The position numbers were made by a program, and so were the translations under genes. A stretch of DNA of 64,000 bases from Argopecten irradians (Eukaryota > Mollusca > Bivalvia > Pectinida > Pectinidae), in NCBI RefSeq assembly GCF_041381155.1, contig NC_091142.1, positions 38,489,604-38,553,603 on the forward strand, in the 5' to 3' direction. Below the pieces are notes generated by a model. That model saw only the letters and a program-made list of their open reading frames with translations, was not told the DNA's origin and did no database searches. Shown here one piece after another: positions 25,724 through 36,016 of the stretch (positions are counted from its first letter, which is position 1; every line of letters begins with the position of its first letter).

Positions 25724-28240
25724 GTATTCGGTTTCAACAGGTGATCGGTTTTGAGAAGGTTTTGGGAAGTCATACTGTATATTTTACTGAAATGAAACAT
25801 TACTACCATAATGTATTGAAATATCCGTTCGATCTTCAGTATTTTTTTTTTATTTTCCTTTGATGGGAACCAACAAACATTTATTTCTGGTAAAAACGTG
25901 ATTTAAATGCTGGTTCAACAACGCGAAGCCGAGTTATGGAAACGGAGTCATTGCCCGCTGGGCTATAACATAACTTTACGCAACCGACAAAGATGAATTG
26001 GCGATCTTTATTTACGTAGGAAGATGAAATGGATAATTTTATTGGTATATACAAGATTTGATAGTCAGCTATTTTAGTCTTATGTAAGTATATTATGTAA
26101 GTGTTCGGCTGTGCTCCTCGCAGATATTACACCGTAACCCTAACTATCAACATTATCTAGCATTTATAAGGTGTGAAAGTGGCGGGAAAAGATTCCCTAT
26201 CGGAGTAGAAATCGCTGAGTCGTCTGCCACATTAGAGCGACCACCGGTTTGATAAAAAGGATAATGTTCGTCCTGATACGGTATCCACTAATTTCTTAAT
26301 TAAGTTTGTCGTCACCGCTAGACTTTTAAGGTGAGTTTGTAAGGCCGGTGTAGTTTTAGGAGGCCAAAAGGGGGTGTAGGACGTCAGAATATCGAAACAA
26401 TGAAATAATCATTAACCGATTTTATGATTTTGGTCGTGTGGATATAGTAACGATCGTTTTTAAATTGCGATATATTTAGAACATTTTGAAACTAGGCCAT
26501 ACCATATGATGTCTTTCATTAAACATTGACGACAATCACTTTTTGGTTTTAATTGATAAAAACAAACTATATGACTTGAAAATATCCCGTATCGCTCCCC
26601 ATGCTCGAAATAGTCTTCGTCATCACGTATAATTATCAACAGTGTGGTTTGACACTCGGACTGAAACAGACGTTACAGCGATAATACAGTCCGGTAGCAG
26701 TCAGTCTTATTTACTGATAACAGATATATATAACATCGAATTAAATCAGGTTTCAATCTCACTATAATTTATTGCTCACACTATCCTTATATAACGTTAA
26801 ATACTGCATAAGGAATTAAAAATACTTTTTATGTATCTACAAAGTTTGACAATTGTAAACTGGCACAACAAATCATTTCACTGGTAAACGAATGGACATT
26901 TGATCGTTATGTAATCAATGGGTATGAACAAGAGCAGGCAATCACATAAGAAACACATCAATTACTTTTCTCCGAATTTCACTTTATTGCAAGTTCATGG
27001 TGATAAGCATTCTCGGATTTAAACATTAAATGAAATTTATTGTCTCGTATTACTGTGAGTATCGAATCAGTAATCGCGTTCGTTTTGTGTGTTCTGTAAA
27101 AGGGGCAGATCGCCTGGAAAATTTGACATTTTCGTTTTGTCCACACGGTCGGAATTACTCTTTATCCCGTATTTACCATTTGAAGTAATTCGTATCCTAC
27201 AGACTTACGTTTGATGGAAAATCCTGTTGATATCACTTCTTTGACCATTATTAATTGGCAGATACACACATTTGCGAATTTATTTGGATTGCAAAATTCG
27301 CGAAAGTAAATCGCACGCAGAAAACGTTGGTTTACAGTACTGTATCGTTGCTTATTTTTGCGTTTCAAAATGTTCGCGATTTTGACTCAAATTATAATCT
27401 TCACGACCACATAAATGTCCTACAGTACGAATTCGCGAAAATCAAACCAGCATCTCTTTGACCCCCCATCTTCTTTCTTCATGTGCGTATAGCCAATAGA
27501 GGTCAGGTGTTTTGAAAACTTGTAACAACTTATATCCTGTTGAAAATAATTGGTTGTAGGATATCCGAAATTGGAACCGCTCCTAATATCTATTTAAAGG
27601 GTTTAGGTTGATATCGATATCCCTTTGTCCGCTAAATCTAGGTTAATATATTGACAATAATAGGCAACCTAAAAAATAAAGCCTCATATATAGTCATGTT
27701 TTGCGGACTATATCTTTATGTGTAATGGAATGAAGGATTCCTTTGGCACTATCGACCATAAAACGAACAGTATCCCTTTCCATAGTACAGACGTGTATGT
27801 ACGATTCTATAATCTCCATTCCTAGCAACCATTTAAATACCATTTAGTTTTGTTAATATATTTTGACATCCATTAGATTATGCATATCGATAATGGTCAT
27901 AACTCATCTTGCCTAAATGTCATCAGTTACTCCAGGACTTTGAGACTGGACCACCATGATAACCTAAGACAACATGTACTGAAATATTCATATAAAGCAT
28001 TTATAAACTGTAGAAAGTGAGCATAGTACACAGAATAAAACCAATTTAGTAAATTATAACCTTATCCCAAGACTACTTGATGTGTTCTATCTGTGTAAAA
28101 CTGTCTTTGATATGCTCGTTTGCAACATTTCTAAAAAGTCAATTTAATGCCAGCATCCATTTGCGTACCACTGGTGCCTATTGAACATGATTGTGTGGGG
28201 GTTTTATCATGATATTCCAATGTAAACAACTTCAGCCAAT
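25724..28240. other. unique non-coding stretch
   Basis: AT-rich with no supported gene. Open frames at 27162-27368 (minus) and 27255-27461 (plus) overlap each other and show no domain. Confidence 0.6.
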
Positions 28241-28249
28241 GGAGTAACG

Positions 28250-28335
28250 CAATCGGAAAACCACTCGGGTCTTTCCGTTATATCTTCCGGTTTTCCCCAG
28301 AATATTGCGGAAAGACCCGAGTGGTTTTCCGATTG
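28250..28335. mobile_element. perfect 28-bp inverted repeat with 30-bp loop
   Basis: The arm at 28250-28277 (CAATCGGAAAACCACTCGGG, then TCTTTCCG) is the exact reverse complement of 28308-28335. The 30-base loop holds CTTCCGGTTTTCCCC, which echoes part of the arm. A perfect 28-bp match in otherwise non-repetitive DNA implies a recent event or selection on pairing. It could be a small foldback or MITE-like element, or the core of a dispersed repeat. GTAA occurs near both ends but is too short to call a target duplication. Confidence 0.75.
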
Positions 28336-30380
28336 TAAAGTAAGAGAGACTGTCATTGAAATATTGAAATGAAAAACATAATTGGATATCAAAATGGACC
28401 TATGCAGGAATCGGTTTAAAGCGTATTCAATGTGATTTTATTGTTCTTTCGTACCGACGGTAATGACAATATTTTGGAAAAAACAAAAAGCATAATAACA
28501 ATAGCTACCAATATATAATTTACTAATTGTATCATATTCCTCAGTACTGTGAAATGTTTGGAATGCTCAATGGATTCATTTGACAAAATGTCATCAAATA
28601 AACGTGATTTCAATTTTAATTAGAAAGAGGGGAAATCAATTCAATAAATGACCTGAGTTTTACTTACTGTTATCTCAAATAAAGATATTGTCAAGTAAAT
28701 TTCATCTGAAATTGCCACCCCCCCCCCCTTTGGATCATTTTAAAATGACTATCAGATGGAGGTTTTTAGCTTGAAAACAGTTTGCTTGTGTGCTCTTCTC
28801 TTTTTGCAAAGACGCCTCCATACAGATTTATTCATATTCCTGGTTTGTATTGCATTTTGTTTATACCTAATACATATCTGGTTATGAATGATTTAAGTAC
28901 TAGTTGCTTTTTCTTCCTTTCAAACTATTGTAATTCTGTTTCTATATCTCATCTCGCACACCGCGAGAATTCGTAACATTCAACCTTTTTTGTCGTAACG
29001 TAAAGGATGAATTACTGAAAACGTCGAATCGGTGAAGAAACAGATCGAATTGTGTCTGAGACCAGACGGATATTTCAACACTATGACATGTGGTGGGGTT
29101 CCATCTTAGCATGAGACAAATTACAGTCAGAAAAACTTATAATGTTGGCTACACCAAAGTGTACACGGAATTGTTCATAAACTGAAACCACTGACATTTC
29201 AATTTGTTGGGATTACAGCATTAGTTAATTCTCTTCTTATTATAATCAAATATCAGTGTCTAAAGTACTTTAAAGAAAATGAAGTCTTATTGAAAAAAAA
29301 ACAATTTCGATAATTTAAGAACATAAATTGGCGAACATCGCCGTAATATCGTCGATTGAAATGTTAAGATAATTACAAAATCCTGAAGCGATTGATAAAG
29401 ATATATGTTTGATAGAAATTAAAGAGACGACTGTGAGATAATTAAGACCGCTCTGATTTATGCTACCAATGTCTATGCTAACACTCGTGGCATCGAACTT
29501 CACCATCGTAATGCAATAACACAAACGCTTCCTTCTTCATTAATGACATTGAACTGCTTGTTGTTGGAATGGTCCAGTGTATAGGATCTGACATTTCCTT
29601 CTGGTCATTAACTTACCGTTACCGTTTATATAAAATCCAGCCATGGATTCCTCATTAAAAATGGATTAGATACAATGTCTGTAAAGGTTCAATAATACCA
29701 TATTTGATTAATTTTTATTGAGAAGACCTTTCCTGTTTTACATAATGTACCATTGTTATTAATTATAATCTTTAAAGAGAAGCGTTTACAGATAGTTAAG
29801 TTATCTATGATTTCTTATAAAGCACTTTAATATTTATATTAGCAATTCGAATTATTGTCGGGCGGTTTTAGAATATATCATGGTGAATAAAGGCATTACA
29901 AATAAATGTTACATACTTGTTTATGTAGACATAGATATGCTAATAAACAATCTTTAATATGGTTAACGGATTGGTTGGTTGATTTGGTTAAACTATGAAT
30001 AGCTCATTTAAGGACAGCCTTTTATGAATGCAATGAGATGTATGTGTGAGAATATGTATTTTGTGTGCTGTGGCTTCTTGTAATTGCTCTTGCCCTTCTT
30101 ATAATGTTATCTCACTGAAGCATGTTTGATATGAGATACATGAGCAATATCAGGCATGGGCTGAAGTTAAAACATCTATGGTTATAATCTAGTAAACAAA
30201 CACTTGAATTTTATTAGCGTATGTGTGAAATATACGAGTTACTATTAGTATTTGAATGATAAATATAAGGCAAAGAAGTTATGAACGAAGTATCGACTAT
30301 CATATTGTTAGAGTTTCAAAGGCAAATCGCACATTTCTGACATACATTGCTCCACGAATAAAGGACTTTTTTCTTTCATA
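28336..30380. other. unique non-coding stretch with a C-run
   Basis: AT-rich, no supported gene. It contains an uninterrupted run of 11 C at 28718-28728. Small open frames show no family features. Confidence 0.6.
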
Positions 30381-30381
30381 G

Positions 30382-30530
30382 GGAAGGCTGACAGAGTGAA
30401 AGTTCTCCATGTTCCAGCGGCGTCTGTTCTGCGTTTGACCTCCGATCTGTCTCTGACCTCACATTGTCGTAGTACATCATTTAGGCACTGAGTCTCGTCA
30501 AAAGTGTCAAGTCACCAACGGAGAAATAAA
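30382..30530 (+). other. possible 3'-terminal exon (speculative)
   Basis: A pyrimidine-rich acceptor-like tract (CTTTTTTCTTTCATAG, ending at 30381) is followed by sequence richer in GC than its surroundings. The frame from 30384 stays open for 35 codons to TGA at 30489-30491, and AATAAA follows at 30525-30530. This order fits a last exon with a short 3' UTR. The peptide matches no family I know, and no upstream exon is apparent, so chance is a serious alternative. Confidence 0.2.
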
Positions 30531-30729
30531 ACACCAAGGAAGACACAAAGACTGAAAGACAATCAGTGCAGCTAACTTAATTTGGTAGCTTTAATTCCCA
30601 TTAACAAATGTACATTGATAGTGGGTTCCATATCACTAGTGGCTGCTTTACCAGAATTTTACCGGCAAATCTGAGGCGTCATCTAAAGAAGTATATGGAG
30701 AACTTTATAACTACCATTCTCCATATTCA

Positions 30730-31052
30730 AGGGGTTACTATCACTGCCGTTATATCCAACTCTGGACTATGTCAAAAAGAAACTGAAGGCATTTCAGCAG
30801 AAATAAAATGACCAATCACAGGCCTACAAAGACCAATATTGAAGATTACAGAGAGCGACTCCCAATTTCAAAGCCATTTAGTGTACATCACAGGATCAAC
30901 CTATCTGTCTCATCTTTTGTGTCACACAGGATATTCAGTAGTGCTTGATTAACAACAAACACTAACAACAAGGATAAATGTAGAAGCTAGACCGGGCTCT
31001 AACTCGAGACCTCGGAACACTAGCCAAATGCACTATTGATGACCAAGCTAAC
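30730..31052 (-). mobile_element. diverged tRNA-derived SINE
   Basis: Read on the minus strand, 31052 to 30986 looks like a tRNA-type head: TAGCTTGGTC (A-box-like), a middle section ending TTTGGCTAGTGTTCCGAGG, and GAGTTAGAGCCC (B-box-like). The body continues to about 30730 and is shared with the fragment at 17752-17915. The head is too diverged to be a working tRNA gene. A short hairpin, ATATGGAGAA / TTCTCCATAT (30693-30702 and 30717-30726), lies just past the presumed 3' end. The family name is not known to me. Confidence 0.5.
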
Positions 31053-31350
31053 TTTGGACGGTCCAGTCCCAGAACACCAATACTAAAACATCTACTAAGT
31101 ATAAACTTACTATCGAATGAGACAACTGTACACTTAATTTAGGGAAAACGCACGGCAATGCTGATCTCTTGCTATATAGAGAAATGGAATATTTCCACAT
31201 GACGTAATAACTCCCATTATCACCAGTTTCATTAATCCTCCCGCAAGTAGTCAAAATTCTAAAACAAAATATGATATATTATCATTTCAATCAAACATTG
31301 GTTTTAAAAAATGCAAACCACTGACCACTTGCCTAAATTAACTCATCAAC

Positions 31351-31430
31351 GTTGGCCGAACGGTTAAGGTGTCTTGACATTCTCACGCTAGCCTTCAATC
31401 TTGAAGACGTCAGCTTGATGCATATGTTAT
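31351..31430 (+). mobile_element. degenerate tRNA-like head, probable SINE fragment
   Basis: GTTGGCCGAACGGTTAAGG matches the D-arm and A box of leucine/serine-type tRNAs. The sequence after it (CTCACGCTAGCCTTCAATC, then GAAGACGTCAGCTTGATGC) has the spacing of such a tRNA but a degraded B box, and it does not fold well enough for a functional gene. A tRNA-derived SINE head or tRNA pseudogene fits best. Confidence 0.4.
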
Positions 31431-32351
31431 ATATTACAGGGTACATCAACAGTACGTTGTTTTTGTCAGGGATATTTTACAAGCCTTCATCCTTCGTCTT
31501 TTATGGTTAAACTATCCCATACCAGTAACTAAAAGACCTATATAGCCCTAAACGTCCGTGCACCATTCTCCATCATTGTAGCTCGATTTTCATTTAGATT
31601 GTTCCAATATTACACTAAGATACTAGGACAATCAACAAATGTAAAACACTATGTATAATGTAGCAACCTACCATAATTTCTATTCTAATATCCAAACTTA
31701 TTAGTTCGAGATCCCAGGAGTAAAATCAAATTGATTATGTTAACCTCAGTGATAACTTCCCTCGATTCTTAATCGAGAAAACTGATGTAGGATATTCCAC
31801 AATGTGGGTCAGCTGGTCAAAAAGGGATTGGTATAGTTAGTTTAGTCAGGCAGTGGTGGCATCGGTGGATTCATTATAAAACAATAATGAAGGCAATTGG
31901 ACAGTGTGGGTAGGTTAAAGGTTACCAGGGTGGTGGTGGGTTAGTGGGTCAAAGCTGTACAGTTAATGGCCAAGTAGGACTTTGTTGATGGTCTTCATTT
32001 TCGTCTTGGTGGTCGGGAGTTAAATACTCGATCGGATGAAGATGTTTTCGACACTATCATGACACCACCAATTCATTGTCAGACTTAAATAAATCATATC
32101 AAATCACAGTGTGACACATTTGCACGTGTAAATCACGTCCTATAAGCGCCAATGATATTTGCTTGTAGTTTAATTTTTTCAGAACCAACTATAAGAAAAC
32201 AAAAAATCATTCATTGTTCAAACATTACGTAACATTTTGTTTTCAAAAGAACAACATAATTTATTATACATATTTCACGAATAAGTGTACTATTTTCTCC
32301 TTAAAGCATTACCTTTTCATGATATAATATATTTTCTTCAAAAATATTACT

Positions 32352-32391
<40 letters not shown>

Positions 32392-32627
32392 ATACCTTCA
32401 AAATTATGATTTATCATCATTTTCATCATCATCATAATCATCAATCTTTTACAATAATGTTACCAAAAACATTACGTCTTGATCATACAATCTGATTTCA
32501 TAAACTAATCTGATTGTTTTTAAGTTCTGAAGTTTTATTCTTAACTTGATGTAAATCATGCATTGATACATGATTTTCTTTGACAAAACCTAATTTCAAC
32601 TCACGGATAAAAGTATTTTAAGGGGTT
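31431..32627. other. unique non-coding stretch before the tRNA array
   Basis: AT-rich with no supported gene. The part after the tRNA-like head may include the rest of that SINE, but its end cannot be placed. Confidence 0.6.
32352..32444. repeat. (ATC)13 microsatellite and flanking ATC-rich tract
   Basis: Thirteen uninterrupted ATC units lie at 32352-32390, followed by an imperfect TCATCATCATCATAATCATC stretch up to about 32444. Such long pure runs are usually polymorphic. Confidence 0.95.
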
Positions 32628-33033
32628 AAAATCAAGAAAACAAAGATTTGTTACCAATTTTCCTCGTGTATAATTTTGGGATATATATACATGTATACAT
32701 ACGGCCACACGAAAAATAGTTCTTTATCAGGAAATATTGCGGCTGCATAATAAAAAAAAGGCACAGGATCAAAATTTTCAGAGACTGAAACTTCGACTTT
32801 ATTATAGGTGATGCAGGAAGGACTCTTTTTAAGCTGGTTTACCTGTTTGAGGCGTTTGAAGGGAGATAACCGTGACACAATGTAATACCACTTGCTTTTA
32901 TTTAATCTTTTCTGTAAAAACTATACAATATGATTTAATAAAATCGAAATTCTGTTTAGGTTTTATTAATTTTACGGCATCACTCTCTAGCACAATTAAT
33001 CTGCTACTTTGAAACCAGAGTAAAATATTGATC
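32628..33033. repeat. diverged left-edge copy of the unit's tRNA-side segment
   Basis: Starting at AATCAAGAAAACAAAGATTT, this stretch aligns with the segment before the tRNA in every unit. It also carries features otherwise found only in segment A (GTGTATAATTTTGGG, a GGCCACA string, TGATGCAGGAAGGACTC) and features found only in segment B (AAAAATAGTTCTTT, ACCTGTTTGAGGCGTTTGAA). It reads GGGAGATAACC where A has TGGAAATAACC and B has GGGAAATAACC. This is what an ancestor of A and B, or an early side copy, would look like. Edge copies of tandem arrays commonly escape homogenisation. Confidence 0.75.
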
Positions 33034-33086
33034 TGGCAGCGGTGGGATTCGAACCCACGCCTCAATGAGACTGGTACCTAAAACCA
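33034..33086 (-). pseudogene. tRNA-Leu(UAG) relic, 5' part missing
   Basis: The 3' 53 nt of the tRNA are kept (T arm, variable arm, most of the anticodon arm, with one change in GGTACCTA against GGTGCCTA). The first 28 nt, including the acceptor 5' strand, the D arm and the A box, are deleted together with part of the flank, so the tRNA runs straight into ATAATTTCCAATACG. Without an A box and an acceptor stem it cannot be a working gene. It is the leftmost copy, 1429 bp before the first intact one. Confidence 0.9.
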
Positions 33087-33572
33087 TTTATAATTTCCAA
33101 TACGTAGAAAAATATTTTTACAATTGAAGTTTGTTTTTGCTATTTTTCACCTTCTGAAGGAATCAAAATTCATTTGTAGCTTCCTTCTTTTGCCTAGTTA
33201 TTCCAGAGGCTTTTCAGGACTAATTCGAAGCAAGGGTTTTGGCATTATATCTTAGAAAGAAGTGGGGATTTTCTTAAACTTAATATCTCTCTTTCTTAAA
33301 CTTCTTTTGAAATTACTTTCATATACAAGTAAATGTATTAGGCAATATTTTGAATTAACAATCTGACCTTTTTGAGGTCGATTCAAAGTTGAATTAAAAG
33401 GTTATTTCTTAATGCAATCCTTCAAAACGGCACCCAGACATTGTCAAAATTCAATATTGTATTTATCAAATTACATATGATTCCAACAATTAAATAGAAT
33501 GCGAAGGTTATTGCATGGACTTAAAGATTGTGATGCCTGTAAAATGGATATAGTATATGTCGCTGGCTAGGC

Positions 33573-33906
33573 GGTTTCTTTCAATTTTCCCTTGTGTATG
33601 GTTTTGGGTATATATCTATACAAGACCACATCAAAATAGCCATTTTGCAGGAAACGGTACTGCTGCAGAATAGGAAACTGCACAGGATCTCAGGTTTTAG
33701 TGATGATGACTTCGAATGGACATACGTGATGCAAGAAAGTATCTTGTTTGCAACGTTTGAATGGAAATAACCGTAACAATTTGTAATAATACTTGGATTT
33801 ATTTCGTCTTTTTGTTAAACTTATACAATTTGATTTAACACAAATTTTTGCGTCCCCGCACTCCAGTACTTATAAAATGCTGTGAAACCTGAGTGAGAAT
33901 AGAAAT
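33573..33906. repeat. segment A of the unit (internal duplicate without tRNA)
   Basis: From TTTCTTTCAATTTTCCC to GAGAATAGAAATCA, this segment aligns along its whole length with segment B about 553 bp downstream. Shared anchors are TTTTGCAGGAAAC, CACAGGATC / AGCAGGATC, GATGACTTCGA / AATGACTTCGA, GGAAATAACCGT, TACAATTTGATTT and CCAGTAC. Where B leads into the tRNA gene, A runs into AATTGTTTCCACACG with no tRNA resemblance. Every unit carries both segments, so the duplication preceded amplification of the array. Confidence 0.75.
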
Positions 33907-34125
33907 CAATTGTTTCCACACGAAAGTCTTACTTTTATTGTCTCTTGGACATACATGTAAGGTTTATAAAGATATAAAAAAAAAACTAGATATATCTAGT
34001 TCCGTTGTGAAAAATAAGAAGATGCAAACCACTCTTTCGAAATCAATTGATGTGTTTTCTGTATTGAACAATAATTATTTCTTATACCTGTGCACATATC
34101 ATCTTGCTAAAGTCAAGAAAACAAA

Positions 34126-34462
34126 GATTTCTTTCAATTTTCCTCATATATATTTTTATGGCTTCAAAAAATAGTTCTTTTGCAGGAAACAGAGCAGGAT
34201 CCCAATTTAGATAATGACTTCGACTTCATATAGGTAATTTTAAAAGATGGTTAGTTATCTATTATATAGTTACCTGTTTGATGTGTTTGAAGGGAAATAA
34301 CCGTGACAATGTAATAACACTTGATTTCATTTCATCTTTTGTTTTAAAAATGTACAATTTGATTTTAAAAAAATGGAAGTTCTGTTCAGGCTTTATTAAT
34401 TTTACGGCATCCCTCAACAGTACAATTAAACTTCTACTTTCAACGAGAATAAAATATTAATC
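34126..34462. repeat. segment B of the unit (internal duplicate next to the tRNA)
   Basis: The partner of segment A. It ends in GAGAATAAAATATTAATC directly before the tRNA complement and so contains the tRNA gene's 3' flank with its pol III terminator. It has its own stretch (ATATAGGTAATTTTAAAAG through ATAGTTACCTG) that A lacks. Confidence 0.75.
34451..34454 (-). terminator. RNA polymerase III terminator of the first intact tRNA
   Basis: On the minus strand the tRNA ends in CCGCTGCCA and is followed by GATTAATATTTTATTC. The TTTT, 8 nt past the gene, is a standard pol III stop. The same tract follows every copy in the array. Confidence 0.8.
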
Positions 34463-34473
34463 TGGCAGCGGTG

Positions 34474-34484
34474 GGATTCGAACC
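34474..34484 (-). promoter_or_regulatory. internal B box of tRNA-Leu
   Basis: GGTTCGAATCC (tRNA positions 60-70) matches the TFIIIC B-box consensus GGTTCGANTCC exactly. It is the same in all fifteen identical copies. Confidence 0.93.
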
Positions 34485-34525
34485 CACGCCTCAATGAGAC
34501 TGGTGCCTAAAACCAGCGCCTTAGA

Positions 34526-34536
34526 CCGCTCGGCCA
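34526..34536 (-). promoter_or_regulatory. internal A box of tRNA-Leu
   Basis: TGGCCGAGCGG (tRNA positions 8-18) fits the A-box consensus TRGYNNAGYNG. Together with the B box it is the complete type 2 internal promoter used by pol III. Confidence 0.93.
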
Positions 34537-35935
34537 CGCTACCTGTACAGTTAATGATAATTTCCAATACGTAGAAAAATATGTTTTACAATTGAAGTTT
34601 GATATTGCTTTTTTTTCAAAATTCTGAAGAAATATTTCTCAAAATTCATTTGTAGTTTCCTCTTTTTGCCTAGTTATTCAAGAGGCTTTTCAGGACTAAT
34701 TCGAAACAAGGGCTTTGGCATTATATCTTAGAAAGAAGTGGTGGGGATGTTCTCAAACTTAATATCTCTCTTTCTTAAACTTCTTTTGAAATTACTTTCA
34801 TATACAAGTAAATGTATTAGGCAATATTTTGATTTAACAACCTTTTAATAATCTTTTTAACAATCAATTAACGGTTATTTCTTAATGCAATCCTTCAAAA
34901 CGGCACCTAGACATTGTCAAAATTCAATATTGTATTTATCAATTTACATATGATTCCAACAATTAAATAGAATGCAAAGGTTATTACATGGACTTAAAGA
35001 TTGTGATGCCTGTAAAATGGCTTTAGTATATGTCGCTGGCTAGGTGGTTTCTTTCAATTTTCCCTTGTGTATGGTTTTGGGTATATATCTATACAAGGCC
35101 ACATCAAAATAGCCATTTTGCAGGAAACGGTATTGCTGCAGAATAGGAAACAGCACAGGATCTCACTTTTTAGTGATGATGACTTCGAATTGACATACGT
35201 GATGCAAGAAAGTATCTTGTTTGCAACGTTTGAATGGAAATAACCGTAACAATTTGTAATAATACTTGGATTTATTTCGTCTTTTTGTTAAACTTATACA
35301 ATTTGATTTAACACAAATTTTTGCGTTCCCGCACTCCAGTACTTATAAAATGCTGTGAAACCTGAATGAGAATAGAAATCAATTGTTTCCACACGAAAGT
35401 CTTACTTTTATTGTCTCTTGGACATACATGTAAGGTTTATAAAGATATAAAAAAAAAACTAGATATTTCTAGTTCCGTTGTGAAAAATAAGAAGATGCAA
35501 ACCACTCTGTCGAAATCAATTGATGTGTTTTCTGTATTGTACAATAATTATTTCTTATACTTGTGCACATATCATCTTGCTAAAGTCAAGAAAACAAAGA
35601 TTTCTTTCAATTTTCCTCATATACATTTTTATGGCTTCAAAAAATAGTTCTTTTGCAGGAAACAGAGCAGGATCCCAATTTAGATAATGACTTCGACTTC
35701 ATATAGGTAATTTTAAAAGATGGTTAGTTATCTATTATATAGTTACCTGTTTGATGTGTTTGAAGGGAAATAACCGTGACAATGTAATAACACTTGATTT
35801 CATTTCATCTTTTGTTTTAAAAATGTACAATTTGATTTAAAAAAAATGGAAGTTCTGTTCAGGCTTTATTAATTTTACGGCATCCCTCACCAGTACAATT
35901 AAACTTCTACTTTCAACGAGAATAAAATATTAATC

Positions 35936-36016
35936 TGGCAGCGGTGGGATTCGAACCCACGCCTCAATGAGACTGGTGCCTAAAACCAGCGCCTTAGACC
36001 GCTCGGCCACGCTACC
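35936..36016 (-). tRNA. tRNA-Leu(UAG), array copy 2
   Basis: All 81 nt equal copy 1, which lies 1473 bp away. The spacer between them has the GATTTAAC + CACCTAG marker pair. Confidence 0.97.

Larger units (their letters stand above)
34463..34543 (-). tRNA. tRNA-Leu(UAG), array copy 1
   Basis: An 81-nt gene. The acceptor stem GGTAGCG pairs with CGCTGCC, and the discriminator is A. The D stem is GCC/GGC. The anticodon stem CTGGT/ACCAG encloses the loop TTTAGGC with anticodon TAG at 34507-34509, which reads CUA and by wobble other CUN leucine codons. The variable arm is long (CTC-ATT-GAG), as in type II leucine tRNAs, and the T arm is GTGGG-TTCGAAT-CCCAC. There is no intron and CCA is not encoded. 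The sequence is close to vertebrate tRNA-Leu(UAG) from memory. A and B boxes and a terminator are intact, so it looks functional. It is the first intact copy from the left. Confidence 0.97.

Noticed and set aside
33893-34174. Repeated frame of about 93 codons starting MRIEINCF
   Set aside because: It is interrupted or shifted in many units by A-run changes and the 21-bp deletion, so there is no sign of selection on a protein.
34278-34460. Repeated 60-codon frame starting MMCLKGNN in many units
   Set aside because: It is repeated only because the spacer is repeated. Frame and length change with the A-run lengths, and no domain is visible.
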